Source: Roseofilum casamattae BLCC-M143 (GTDB lineage: Bacteria > Cyanobacteriota > Cyanobacteriia > Cyanobacteriales > Desertifilaceae). Taken from it: a stretch of 64,000 nt of DNA. Of the stretch, positions 38,563 to 47,228 are shown in pieces. The first letter of the stretch is position 1; every line of letters starts with the position of its first letter. Where the stretch lies: the NCBI RefSeq assembly GCF_030068455.1, contig NZ_JAQOSQ010000005.1:124001-188000 (forward strand). The letters are read 5' to 3'. Below the pieces are notes generated by a model. It did not search any database and had not been told where the DNA came from. It was given only the letters and a program-made list of their open reading frames with translations. The position numbers and the translations under genes are program-made.

Positions 38563-38608
38563 CTGCCCTTGAGGGCAGAACTCTCCCCCAGCAGAGCGCG
38601 CCCTGCTG
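38563..38608 (+). other. Two stacked hairpins upstream of the fructokinase-like gene
   Basis: CTGCCC-TTGA-GGGCAG (38563-38578, perfect 6-bp stem with a tetraloop) and CAGCAG-N8-CTGCTG (38589-38608), followed by CTCCTTTTCT. They sit 64 bases before the start at 38672. They could form a leader attenuator or a small RNA with a weak terminator; no known riboswitch class is recognised. Confidence 0.45.
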
Positions 38609-38671
38609 CTCTCCTTTTCTGGTAAAGAATAGTAGTATATTGAGGGTTCTAGGCTTACTGCATTTTTTTTT

Positions 38672-39661
38672 ATGGATACAGCTCAGGTTCTGTGCTTAGG
38701 TGAACTTTTATTCGATTGTCTGGCCGATCGCGCTGGACTTCCCTACGAGCAAGTAACGTCCTGGACTCAGTATCCAGGAGGAGCCCCAGCCAATGTGGCC
38801 TGTGGGCTAGTTAAACTCGGCACCTCCTCTGCTTTTCTTGGAAGTGTTGGCTCAGATGAGGTCGGAAATGCTTTAGTGAAGGTTCTCGAGACCGCAGGAG
38901 TCGATATTCAGGGGGTTCAGCGCCATTCAACCGCTCCGACTCGACAGGTTTATGTCGTGCGCTCCTATAGCGGCGATCGCTATTTTGCTGGATTTGGCGA
39001 TCGCGAGTGCAGCGATTTTGCCGATGCTTATCTAAATGGCGACTTACTCCCCATCGAGTTGTTTCGAGATGCCCAATATTTGGTCTTGGGAACCTTGGAA
39101 CTGGCTTATCCACAAACGGAACAAGCGATTCGTCGCGCTCTGGAGTTAGCCAATGAGTATTATCTAAAACTTGTGGTTGATGTGAACTGGCGGCCGAGAT
39201 TTTGGCCGGATCCGGAACGGGCCAAACCGTTAATTTACGATTTACTCGGTCAAGTCGATTTTGTCAAGCTCTCTGTAGAAGAAGCCCAGTTTTTCTTTGA
39301 AACCACCGATCCGGCAGCCATCCGCGATCGCCTTCCCGATCTTGAAGGCGTTGCAATTACTGCTGGGGACGGGCCTCTGCATTATGCCATTGGAGAAGGG
39401 GAAGGAATCTTGCCTGCCTTTACGGTTGATGTGAAAGATACTACCGGAGCTGGAGACGCTTTTGTTGCCGGTTGGGTGCGCCAACTGTGTCGATACGGCA
39501 TTTCGGCTTTAGAGTCTCCACAGAAGGTGAAGGAAACGATTGTTTATGCTTCTGCCGTTAGTGCTTTGACCGCGACGGAGTTTGGAGCGATGGCAGCACA
39601 ACCTACATCCGAGCAGGTAGAGCAGTTCTTGCAAGAGGAAGGGATCGCGATCGAAGGGTAA
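38672..39661 (+). CDS. PfkB-family carbohydrate kinase, fructokinase-like
   Basis: 329 residues of the ribokinase/PfkB family. Signature 1 is PGGAPANVACGL near residue 34 and signature 2 is DTTGAGDAFVAGW near 255, with the catalytic aspartate in GAGD. Sequence style (CLGELLFDCLADR; WTQYPGGAPANV) matches bacterial fructokinases, which phosphorylate fructose to fructose 6-phosphate. No good Shine-Dalgarno is seen before the ATG; the leader ends in a run of T. Other sugar kinases of the family remain possible. Confidence 0.88.
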   Translation: MDTAQVLCLGELLFDCLADRAGLPYEQVTSWTQYPGGAPANVACGLVKLGTSSAFLGSVGSDEVGNALVKVLETAGVDIQGVQRHSTAPTRQVYVVRSYSGDRYFAGFGDRECSDFADAYLNGDLLPIELFRDAQYLVLGTLELAYPQTEQAIRRALELANEYYLKLVVDVNWRPRFWPDPERAKPLIYDLLGQVDFVKLSVEEAQFFFETTDPAAIRDRLPDLEGVAITAGDGPLHYAIGEGEGILPAFTVDVKDTTGAGDAFVAGWVRQLCRYGISALESPQKVKETIVYASAVSALTATEFGAMAAQPTSEQVEQFLQEEGIAIEG

Positions 39662-39668
39662 TGGAAAA

Positions 39669-39863
39669 CTAGGTTTTGTCTTTGTTTTGGTCTATCTCTA
39701 CGCGAATTTTTATGCCATCGTTGAGATACTCTCCCAACGCTTCTCCGAGTTTTTGGGCCGATGTCTTTTTCTTTTCTTCTTCTTTTTTTTTCGGTTTCTC
39801 GCCTAAAATCTCTTGCGTCCACCACGCTACGAGTATGGCAAAAACGATAAGGAAAAATATCAT
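39669..39863 (-). CDS. Small single-pass membrane protein
   Basis: 64 residues from the ATG at 39863, which has GGAG eight bases before it. One TM helix (MIFFLIVFAILVAWW) is followed by a lysine/glutamate stretch (KPKKKEEEKKK) and an amphipathic tail. An in-frame ATG at 39896 exists but lies inside a perfect 9-bp hairpin and has no Shine-Dalgarno. No family recognised. The gene is convergent with the kinase gene, 7 bases apart. Confidence 0.6.
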   Translation of the reverse strand: MIFFLIVFAILVAWWTQEILGEKPKKKEEEKKKTSAQKLGEALGEYLNDGIKIRVEIDQNKDKT

Positions 39864-39889
39864 ATCAGTGACTCCAATGGAATTAAATA

Positions 39890-39968
39890 ATCCCATCCGT
39901 AGGGATGGGATTTCAGGGCATAAAATGGTCTCTATAACGATCTCGCGAAAAAGGCAGGGATTTTATGC
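39890..39968 (-). repeat. Nested inverted repeats in the leader of the small membrane protein
   Basis: A perfect 9-bp hairpin (39890-39898 with 39903-39911, loop GTAG) and a second perfect 9-bp inverted repeat (39918-39926 with 39960-39968). The ATCCCATCC/GGATGGGAT arm resembles hairpins at the ends of IS200/IS605-type elements, so this may be a leftover of such an element; that origin is inference. Confidence 0.5.
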
Positions 39969-40044
39969 ACGATGAGAGAAAAATTTACAAAATTTAATAA
40001 ATAAATCGTCCAATGTCCTCTTCGCGATCGCCAATTTCCCCATC

Positions 40045-41196
40045 ATGAGTTTATCTTTGACCAACTTACTGCTGCTGACCTGGACGTCTCTATGGCGCAA
40101 TCCCTTACGCTCTGGTTTAACCTTAGTCGGAGTGTACATGGGCGTTCTGGCTGTCGATGCCACGCTGAAAGTCGGGACAATTTCTACAGCAGTGATGGAA
40201 ACTGAACTGTCCAAACGAGAAGCACCGCGCGTTGAAGTTTGGAATCGGGGAATGACAATCGATCATTTAGATTTATTTCGGCAACGTTTAACCGGAGTCG
40301 AGGCGATCGCTGCCCGGCGATCTGTGCGCAACTCACTCACCTTGTTTCGCGATCGCCAAGCCAGTCCATGGGCAATGGCAGTATCTCCAGATTTCTTCTC
40401 AACCACAGGGCGACGACAAGTCAAAGGACGCTTGTTTAACTCCGAAGACTTTGAAGCCTTTCGTTCGGTGGTCATCGTGGATGAGAATCTGGCCAAGCGC
40501 TTATTTGAAGACGAAGATCCCATAAACCAACGCATTTATTTGGGAGGTCGCCCCTATGTAGTGGTTGGAGTGGTGAACAGCTTGCCTACCGATGGAGAGT
40601 CAGAAGGAGTGGCACTGCTGCCGATCTCGATTAATTATGCACTGACCGGATCGCGACGCATTGGCTTGATGTTCATCCGTCCGGAAAATCTCAATCAGTT
40701 AACTAAGCTGCAAGAAGAAGTCGAACAATTGCTAGAGCAGCAGTTTCCCGGACAGCGGAGTTGGGTATTCAATAACATTGAAGACATTTTAGAGCAGCAA
40801 AGCACCCTTGCCTTAGCCTCTCGCGGATTAGCTGCGGTGGGATTTATTGCGTTGTTGGTCGGAGGGGTTGGCATTGCTAATATTACGATCGCCTCAGTGA
40901 TGGAGAGAACTCCGGAAATCGGGTTGCGACTAGCCATTGGAGCAACCGAGCGAGATATTCTCTATCAGTTTATTCTTGAAGCAACCTTACTTAGTTTTCT
41001 CGGTGGCGTAATGGCGATCTCCACCGTCCACGGTTTGACCCTGGTTGTTGCCCATCAATTTGACTTACCTTATCGGTTCAATCCCAAAGTTGCTGGCGCC
41101 TCTCTCGGATCTGCCCTACTTGTCGGTATGGTCGCTGGCTCAATTCCAGCTTGGCAAGCCAGTAAACTCGATCCGGTCAAAGCACTGCGATCTTAA
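40045..41196 (+). CDS. MacB/FtsX-type ABC transporter permease
   Basis: 383 residues with the MacB-like layout: TM1 at about 20-40, a periplasmic MacB_PCD-like domain (to about 265), then three TM helices with the FtsX motif (VGGVGIANITIASVMERTPEIGLRLAIGA) and the usual end SKLDPVKALRS. Such permeases work with a separate ATPase in export or in mechanical signalling of lipoproteins or peptides. No ATPase gene or membrane-fusion gene is next to it, so its partner is elsewhere. Confidence 0.87.
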   Translation: MSLSLTNLLLLTWTSLWRNPLRSGLTLVGVYMGVLAVDATLKVGTISTAVMETELSKREAPRVEVWNRGMTIDHLDLFRQRLTGVEAIAARRSVRNSLTLFRDRQASPWAMAVSPDFFSTTGRRQVKGRLFNSEDFEAFRSVVIVDENLAKRLFEDEDPINQRIYLGGRPYVVVGVVNSLPTDGESEGVALLPISINYALTGSRRIGLMFIRPENLNQLTKLQEEVEQLLEQQFPGQRSWVFNNIEDILEQQSTLALASRGLAAVGFIALLVGGVGIANITIASVMERTPEIGLRLAIGATERDILYQFILEATLLSFLGGVMAISTVHGLTLVVAHQFDLPYRFNPKVAGASLGSALLVGMVAGSIPAWQASKLDPVKALRS

Positions 41197-41213
41197 AATG
41201 TTTGCCAAAAGGC

Positions 41214-41241
41214 TTGACTTTAAAACAGAAGTAGTTAATAA
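41214..41241 (+). promoter_or_regulatory. Likely promoter of tRNA-Leu
   Basis: TTGACT (41214-41219), 16 bases, then TAATAA (41236-41241), ending 32 bases before the tRNA. Fits a sigma70-type promoter. Confidence 0.45.
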
Positions 41242-41273
41242 TAGAAGGTCGGAATGCATAGTAATTCCAACGA

Positions 41274-41357
41274 GCGGAACTGGCGGAATTGGTAGACGCG
41301 CTAGATTCAGGTTCTAGTGTCCGCAAGGACTTCGGGGTTCAAGTCCCCGGTTCCGCA
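41274..41357 (+). tRNA. tRNA-Leu (anticodon CAG)
   Basis: 84 bases. The acceptor stem GCGGAAC pairs with GTTCCGC, the discriminator is A, the T arm contains GGTTCAAGTCC, the D loop contains GGTAGACGC, and the anticodon loop reads TTCAGGT with CAG. A long variable arm (TGTCCGCAAGGACTTC) marks it as a class II leucine tRNA. The CCA end is not encoded. Confidence 0.97.
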
Positions 41358-41365
41358 TCGATCGC

Positions 41366-41407
41366 TACAGCACTTTTTGTTGCTTTATAATATCACAAAG
41401 TGCTGTA
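41366..41407. terminator. Hairpin after tRNA-Leu
   Basis: An 11-bp perfect inverted repeat TACAGCACTTT (41366-41376) / AAAGTGCTGTA (41397-41407) with a 20-base loop lies between the tRNA and the convergent gene, and can serve both strands as a terminator. There is only a short T-run. Confidence 0.55.
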
Positions 41408-41409
41408 AG

Positions 41410-43506
41410 TTAGTTGGGGTCGGAAATAGGCAAGACTTCTAATCCAGGGACGGGAGCGACAGACTCCGGTAGAGGAGCTGGAGCATCCGGTTCTGGAGTA
41501 TAGACGGGAGGAGCGATACTGGCTTCCCAAGCTGTAATTTCCGATCGCGCGATCGCGTAAAGATTATGACTCGATGGCAGTTTCGAGGCGATCGCGATCG
41601 CCCCCGGCAGGTCATAGCTCGCCCGCGCTCGGGCCAAATCCAAAATTTGCTGTCCCCAGTTAGAAATCTGGCGTTCGGCATTTTGGCGTAACGGGTGTTC
41701 CCAAGGCACTTGTTCCGCTCGATCGATCGCTGCTACTAGATCGTCCGCCGTACCTCCAATTGCCATGTTTTGGGCTTCCCTCAGGGTCGCTTCCGCCCGC
41801 AACGCGATTTGCCATTGGTCAATTAAACCATTGGCTTCGCCTGAAAGAGCGCGGCCGGGATTAATTTGCCGTGCTGTGGCGATCGCCCGATTCAGATCCC
41901 CCCGATTGGCATAGCGGCGAGCATCATCAAGATAAGGAGCATCTTCCAATCGTTGCAGTTTTCCCGTCCACTGGTCGATTTTTTCTTGGGCTTGCGGATA
42001 GAGAGCGCGTCCGGGACTGATGCGCCGAGCTTCGTTAATTGCAGATTGCAAAGAGAGCATATCTCCAGCAAAGGCGAGACTTTCGGCATTGCTCAGATAA
42101 GGACGATCTTCGATGCGCTCGATTTGCCCTTGCCAGCGATCGATTTTCGTTTGCGCTTCATGGTATAAACTGCGTCCGGCAGTAATGGCTGAAGCTTCGG
42201 CAATAGCCGATCGCAAATTACTAATATCTCCACCAATGGCTAAGGATTCGGCGCGGTTCAAATAGGGGCGGTCTTCAATGGTTTGAATTTCTCCATTCCA
42301 AGTATCGAGCAGGTTGCTGGCTTCATTGTAGCGAGGGTTCTCCGAGGAAATCAACGAGACTTCGGCTACCGCTTTGGCCAGATCGTTCACTCCACCACTG
42401 CGAGCGAGGTTGCGAGCTTTCTCTAAGCGAGCCACATCTTTAATTTCCCGCTCCCATTGCGAAATCAGATATTGCGCCTTGCCATACATCGGTCGTTTGA
42501 TGTCCAGTTGTTTGGCTTGGGCGATCGCTTTTTCCAATCCGGATATGGTGCCATTCCAGGTCAGTTGTCTGGCTTTGGCGAGCCAGGTAAAGTCCTGAAC
42601 TTCCGCTTCGAGTTGGGCTGAAGCGGGAATTTGTTCGACGATCGCGATCGCTCCTTGGGCATCTTGCCCCTCTAAGGTTTCGGTGGCGACCTCGATAATT
42701 TCCCCACCGAGTTTGCGGATCAGGCTTTGGCCCTCTTGGTATAAATAACTCGACTCGCTAATCTTTTCGAGTTCGCTAATGGCTGCCAGCAGATTCTCCA
42801 GTCCTCCAAGTTCTAACGCATCTTCTCCATCGGCAATAATTTCCCCATCCATACGAGCCGTTTGGATCAGTTCGGTAAGTTCCTGATACTTTTCTTCCGC
42901 CCAATAGGGATTATCAATGGCTAAAAGTTTGGTGGCTTTGCGAAACGAAAGCGTCCACTGGCGCTGGCGAATTAATCCTTCCGTTTCGCTATAAATCGAT
43001 TCCGCTTTTTCCCAAACCGTCCGCCAACGCTCTAGCCTATCGTTCACCAACTCTGCCGTCGCGGTATTGCTAGGAATTTTTTGCGCCGTTGCGATCGCTT
43101 CTTGCAGTTTTCCGCGATCGAACAACAAGTCTCCCAACACCAGCATATTTGCCGCCCAATCTTCAATGGATTGATTAATCCGAGGTCGTAGAGGATGGTC
43201 TTCCGGTAGGGCATTTACGATTTCAATGGCTTCTAAATAGCCCGCACCGGTTTGTTTTTCCGCAGCCAGTTGAGCGCAGTGCAAGCGCAGGGAAGCAGAA
43301 GCCGTTGCCCATTGGACGTTTTCGCAGTTGGGCAGGTTGGGCAGCTTCAGCAACGTTGCCAGGCTGAGAAATCCCAGTCCTCCCGGAATTAACACAATCA
43401 GCAATATCCAGAAGAGCCAGGAGGTCGGCCCGATTTTCTTTGGTTGGAGATCGGGGGCACTCTGAGCGTGTCGATTAGAAGTAGTGGGAGGAGAAGGAGA
43501 AGTCAT
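41410..43506 (-). CDS. Membrane-anchored helical-repeat protein (paralogue)
   Basis: 698 residues. After a proline-rich cytoplasmic lead there is one TM helix (about 28-55, LFWILLIVLIPGGLGFLSLATLL), the motif LPNCENVQW, and then about ten helical units ending in patterns such as GRSLYHEAQTKIDRWQGQI, ending in a proline-rich tail without VYQEP units. The same TM, cysteine motif and unit pattern are in the protein at 18648-20621, so the two are paralogues. No enzymatic motif is visible. It may be a membrane scaffold whose helical array binds other proteins. Confidence 0.78.
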   Translation of the reverse strand: MTSPSPPTTSNRHAQSAPDLQPKKIGPTSWLFWILLIVLIPGGLGFLSLATLLKLPNLPNCENVQWATASASLRLHCAQLAAEKQTGAGYLEAIEIVNALPEDHPLRPRINQSIEDWAANMLVLGDLLFDRGKLQEAIATAQKIPSNTATAELVNDRLERWRTVWEKAESIYSETEGLIRQRQWTLSFRKATKLLAIDNPYWAEEKYQELTELIQTARMDGEIIADGEDALELGGLENLLAAISELEKISESSYLYQEGQSLIRKLGGEIIEVATETLEGQDAQGAIAIVEQIPASAQLEAEVQDFTWLAKARQLTWNGTISGLEKAIAQAKQLDIKRPMYGKAQYLISQWEREIKDVARLEKARNLARSGGVNDLAKAVAEVSLISSENPRYNEASNLLDTWNGEIQTIEDRPYLNRAESLAIGGDISNLRSAIAEASAITAGRSLYHEAQTKIDRWQGQIERIEDRPYLSNAESLAFAGDMLSLQSAINEARRISPGRALYPQAQEKIDQWTGKLQRLEDAPYLDDARRYANRGDLNRAIATARQINPGRALSGEANGLIDQWQIALRAEATLREAQNMAIGGTADDLVAAIDRAEQVPWEHPLRQNAERQISNWGQQILDLARARASYDLPGAIAIASKLPSSHNLYAIARSEITAWEASIAPPVYTPEPDAPAPLPESVAPVPGLEVLPISDPN

Positions 43507-43662
43507 AGGCAGTTATTTAAGCGAACATGCTGGATCGAGACGTGAAGAATAGGGATGGTCGGTCGTCGAGGGCGATCGTCCTTATCCTACCCTTCTCAAC
43601 TGAAGATGCCAAGGTCGAACTGTTGTGTTGAAACCGTTATCAAGGCTTTTCAGCTCTTTGGC

Positions 43663-44565
43663 TTAGGAACCCGTATTGGTTTGTAAATCTTCAATTAATT
43701 CTTTTAAGCGATCGCTCTCAATTTGGTAAACTTCGTGACAAAATTCACAGGTCGCTTCAGCCCCATTATCTTTTTCAATCATATCTTGCAATTCTTCGGC
43801 TCCGAGAAGTTTGAGAGCACCTAAGACGCGATCGACCGAACAGGGACAGAAGAATTGCACCATTTGCGTTTCTGGGAAAATCTCCAGATCGAAATCGCCG
43901 AGCAAATTATCGAAGATTTCGGGTAAGGTTTGCCCCGCACGCAACAGAGGAGTAAATCCCGATAGGGCTGAAATCCGAGACTCTAAGGTGGTTATTAATG
44001 TTTCGTCTTCTGCGGCTTTAGGAAGCACTTGTAAGAGCATTCCTCCAGCAGCTTCAGTTCCCCCAGCACCCACAAAAACGCCCACCATCAGAGCGGATGG
44101 GGTTTGTTCGGAAGTGGCTAAATAGTGGGTAATATCTTCGCCAATTTCACCAGAGACTAATTCTACTGTGGTCGAGTACGGATAGCCATAGCCGACATCG
44201 CGCACGGCGTAGAGGTAACCGTCTTTGCCCACAGCTGCGCCAACGTCGAGTTTACCTCGAGCATTGGGAGGGAGTTCAATTGTAGGGTTATCGACGTAGC
44301 CGCGCACGGTTCCATCTAGTCCGGCATCGACTAGAATCCCTCCAAGGGGACCGTTTCCTTTCACCTTGAGGGTTACTCGGGAACCAGGACGCTTCATGCT
44401 AGATGCAAGCAGCAGTCCTCCAGCCATGGTGCGTCCGAGAGCTGCGGTGGCAACATAGGAGAGGTTGTGTCGGCGTCTGGCCTCTTCAGTGAGGCGGGTG
44501 CTGATGACTCCGGCGACTCTGATGCCTCCGGCGGCAGCGGTTGCGCGAATCAACTGGTCTACCAT
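43663..44565 (-). CDS. hslO: Redox-regulated chaperone Hsp33
   Basis: 300 residues. Hsp33 is a holdase switched on by oxidation and heat. The zinc-binding switch is complete: C240-P-C242 (FFCPCS) and C273-E-F-C276 (CEFC). The N-terminal domain is of normal length, beginning MVDQLIRATAAAGGIRV. The gene stands alone, 134 bases from the M23 gene. Confidence 0.96.
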   Translation of the reverse strand: MVDQLIRATAAAGGIRVAGVISTRLTEEARRRHNLSYVATAALGRTMAGGLLLASSMKRPGSRVTLKVKGNGPLGGILVDAGLDGTVRGYVDNPTIELPPNARGKLDVGAAVGKDGYLYAVRDVGYGYPYSTTVELVSGEIGEDITHYLATSEQTPSALMVGVFVGAGGTEAAGGMLLQVLPKAAEDETLITTLESRISALSGFTPLLRAGQTLPEIFDNLLGDFDLEIFPETQMVQFFCPCSVDRVLGALKLLGAEELQDMIEKDNGAEATCEFCHEVYQIESDRLKELIEDLQTNTGS

Positions 44566-44698
44566 GACATTGATTACATTTCTTTACACTGCCTCTTATT
44601 GTAAACATCGATGGCCGAATCGAGAACTTGCGTTAGGGACAGCCATTCTTGAGGTTCTGCCCGATTGTTTGTCTCTCAAGTGCTAAGCAATATACTTT

Positions 44699-45721
44699 TT
44701 ATTCAAGGACAACAGTCTGAGTGGTTTTCACCAGAATGGTGTTACCTCGTTTCAGTGTATATTCCCCGCGCCAGGTTCCGGTAATTAGGGGACGATCGCG
44801 GCTATTTTTCTTACCGGCATAAGGAGCCGCGATGCGCGTCGGGCGATCGTATGTTTTGGCACCTTCTGCAACTACATTACCCTGTGGATCGACTAAGCGG
44901 AAGGTTTCTTCATCGCCTTGCAAGACTCCGAATAGATGTATCCAGAAGACGAGGAGATCGCTATTGACGGATAATCTAGAGTCGCGAAAATCACCCGACC
45001 ATATGCGGTCTAGGCTAGGGATTTCACTGGCAAAACCGGCACGAATGAGTCCGGCAGAAGTATAGTTTATATCGGTAGACCAGAGAGATTGCCCGGAGGC
45101 TTCACATCCCGGCCCTACGTCAGGGCCGACGAACGGATCGACGTTATTTCCTTGATAGCGCAGGGTTAAGTGAACGTGGGGAAACGAAGATTCTCCGGAC
45201 GAGCCAACCATTCCCAGGACTGTGCCGGTTGTTACCTTGTCTCCTGGTTTCACGGCAACGCTACCTTGACGCAAATGGCAATATTGAGTCTCCCAACCCT
45301 CTCCATGGTCGATAACAATTGCATTGCCACAATTAATACCTTGAACGGCCGCCAGTTCTTCTGGGGAAGTGATGCGCTTGTCGGGGACGCCATCGCGCAC
45401 GCGCAGCACCTCTCCTGGGGCTGAAGCCAGCACGGGTATACCTTGTCGCATTGACCATTCATCGGGAATACCAAAGTCAGTCCCCTTGTGTCCATCTCCG
45501 GTAAGGCGACCGCATTTGAAATCGATTTCACCCGGCCCTGGATCGCGGTCTACATAGCGAAGAATATAACAGTCATCTCCGAGAGAACATTGAATCGGTT
45601 GGGCGAATTTTGGATAAGCGGGTGCTTTTACTTGGCTGTTGGCATTAAATGCAGCGCAACTAACGATCGCGATCGCGCTCAAGACACTCAGCACAATTAA
45701 GGATAAACGTTTCTGTTTCAT
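44699..45721 (-). CDS. M23-family metallopeptidase, exported
   Basis: 340 residues with an N-terminal export signal ending near VSC (Cys22), possibly lipid-modified. The LytM/M23 zinc site is complete: H78 and D82 in HKGTDFG, H149 in YCHL, and H182/H184 in HVHL. Such enzymes cut peptide bridges of peptidoglycan. A C-terminal domain of about 130 residues (LSVNSDLLVFWIHLFG...) may bind a partner or wall polymer. No neighbour in the same direction. Confidence 0.88.
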   Translation of the reverse strand: MKQKRLSLIVLSVLSAIAIVSCAAFNANSQVKAPAYPKFAQPIQCSLGDDCYILRYVDRDPGPGEIDFKCGRLTGDGHKGTDFGIPDEWSMRQGIPVLASAPGEVLRVRDGVPDKRITSPEELAAVQGINCGNAIVIDHGEGWETQYCHLRQGSVAVKPGDKVTTGTVLGMVGSSGESSFPHVHLTLRYQGNNVDPFVGPDVGPGCEASGQSLWSTDINYTSAGLIRAGFASEIPSLDRIWSGDFRDSRLSVNSDLLVFWIHLFGVLQGDEETFRLVDPQGNVVAEGAKTYDRPTRIAAPYAGKKNSRDRPLITGTWRGEYTLKRGNTILVKTTQTVVLE

Positions 45722-45869
45722 GCAATAAATATTTACACTTTAACTAAACTCACAAAACCAGGCTCGGGTAAAATCCAAGATATGGGAACGACTAATAATC
45801 GACAAGTCACAATCGGTTACTGCTGACGATCCATCGTTTTATCTTCATTATCCGTTATCCACTATTGTA

Positions 45870-47228
45870 ATGAATCAATCCGCCTTACAGAAAGCATTAT
45901 CCTCATTGCCGGAAAACGCTTCAGAGTCTATGGTAAATCAGTTCTTTATGCCAGTTCTGCTCGAGGCTTTGGGATTTGCAGCGGATGAGTACGTTCCCGA
46001 ATATCGCACCGGACGAGGAAGCGATAAGGTAGACTTTGCGGCTCGGAAGAATAGCATGGAATATAGTTTTTTATCTAATCCTGTCGCGCCATTTCTGATC
46101 GTGGAAACCAAAGCGAGGACAATTAAGTTTACGCAACTGCAACGATATCAAACTACTGTAGACCAACTGAAGCGCTATCTATCGAGCGAGGCAAAGAAAT
46201 GCCGCTCAGTGTCTTGGGGGATTATTACCAATGCCGATAGTATTCAGTTATTTCGCAAGCATGGTAAAGTTGTTTTTCCAATTACCAGGATTATTGAGCT
46301 AAATGAAGATAACATTGATGAAAAAATAGACCAGATTAAAAGCCATCTAGATAATACATCTAAAGCGCTATCAATTACCTTATATAACAACAAGGGAGGG
46401 GTAGGGAAAACGACTACTGCCATTAATGTTGCCGGTATTTTAAGTTGGTTAAAGAAGAAAGTTTTAGTTGTTGACTTCGATCAAGATCAAGGGGATTTGA
46501 GTAATATTTTACAGTTAGAATCCCGTTGGGAAGGGATGTATGATTGTTTGGAAGATTATAAAAATATTGACATCACTAATGCGATTGTTACCTATCAACA
46601 ATCATTTAAATCAGTGGGTACTTTAGGCTTTGATGTAATTCCAGCAGATGATAAATTTAGCTCATTTGAAGAGCAGGAATTAACGGCACGGATCACGAGA
46701 GGAAGACTGCGACAAGCGATCCAAAAACTGCGGAATCGCTACGACTATATTATTATTGATTGTCCGACTAATCAGCAATTATATAGCCAAGAAGCTGTAT
46801 TAGCAGCCGATGTTATTTTAATGCCAACTCAACATAATGGTGTAAGCTCTTTGAAAAATGCAGCTAAGGCTATGGTAGACTTCTTGCCTGAGGTTGGCGA
46901 TCGCAAGCGGAATCTTTGGTCTCCGGATTTGGAAGACCCCACATTGCTACCCATATTCTATAATAAAGAAAGCATGAGTGAAGCGCAAAAGAAGCAAGCA
47001 GAAAAAGAAATTCAGAAGCTGATTGCTGATACAAAAAAAGAACGAGGGATCGATTTACTACCCTATTTCTTTCCGAAGTATAACCAGTCAACTAGAAATA
47101 TGAATATATTTAAAGTTAAAAATAATGCATCGATCTCGAATGCAGACTTTAAACATAAGCCTGGAGTTTATACAAACAAACAAGTCAAGGAATTTTATGA
47201 GAGTTTAGTGCGGGAGTATTTTATCTAA
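45870..47228 (+). CDS. Fusion of PD-(D/E)XK nuclease-like domain and ParA-type ATPase
   Basis: 452 residues. Residues 1-150 resemble the N-terminal nuclease domain of type I restriction HsdR subunits: conserved D55 (KVDFAAR) and E79-T-K81 (LIVETKA) with a following helix QRYQTTVDQLKRYL. Residues 165-452 are a ParA/MinD-type ATPase: deviant Walker A KGGVGKTT (175-182), VVDFDQDQGD (Walker A' aspartates near 202), and Walker B YIIIDCPT. The last ATG/TAA base is shared with the next gene, indicating one operon. ParA proteins usually position DNA; fused to a nuclease domain the role is unclear. I have not seen this pairing described, but cannot search. Confidence 0.8.
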   Translation: MNQSALQKALSSLPENASESMVNQFFMPVLLEALGFAADEYVPEYRTGRGSDKVDFAARKNSMEYSFLSNPVAPFLIVETKARTIKFTQLQRYQTTVDQLKRYLSSEAKKCRSVSWGIITNADSIQLFRKHGKVVFPITRIIELNEDNIDEKIDQIKSHLDNTSKALSITLYNNKGGVGKTTTAINVAGILSWLKKKVLVVDFDQDQGDLSNILQLESRWEGMYDCLEDYKNIDITNAIVTYQQSFKSVGTLGFDVIPADDKFSSFEEQELTARITRGRLRQAIQKLRNRYDYIIIDCPTNQQLYSQEAVLAADVILMPTQHNGVSSLKNAAKAMVDFLPEVGDRKRNLWSPDLEDPTLLPIFYNKESMSEAQKKQAEKEIQKLIADTKKERGIDLLPYFFPKYNQSTRNMNIFKVKNNASISNADFKHKPGVYTNKQVKEFYESLVREYFI

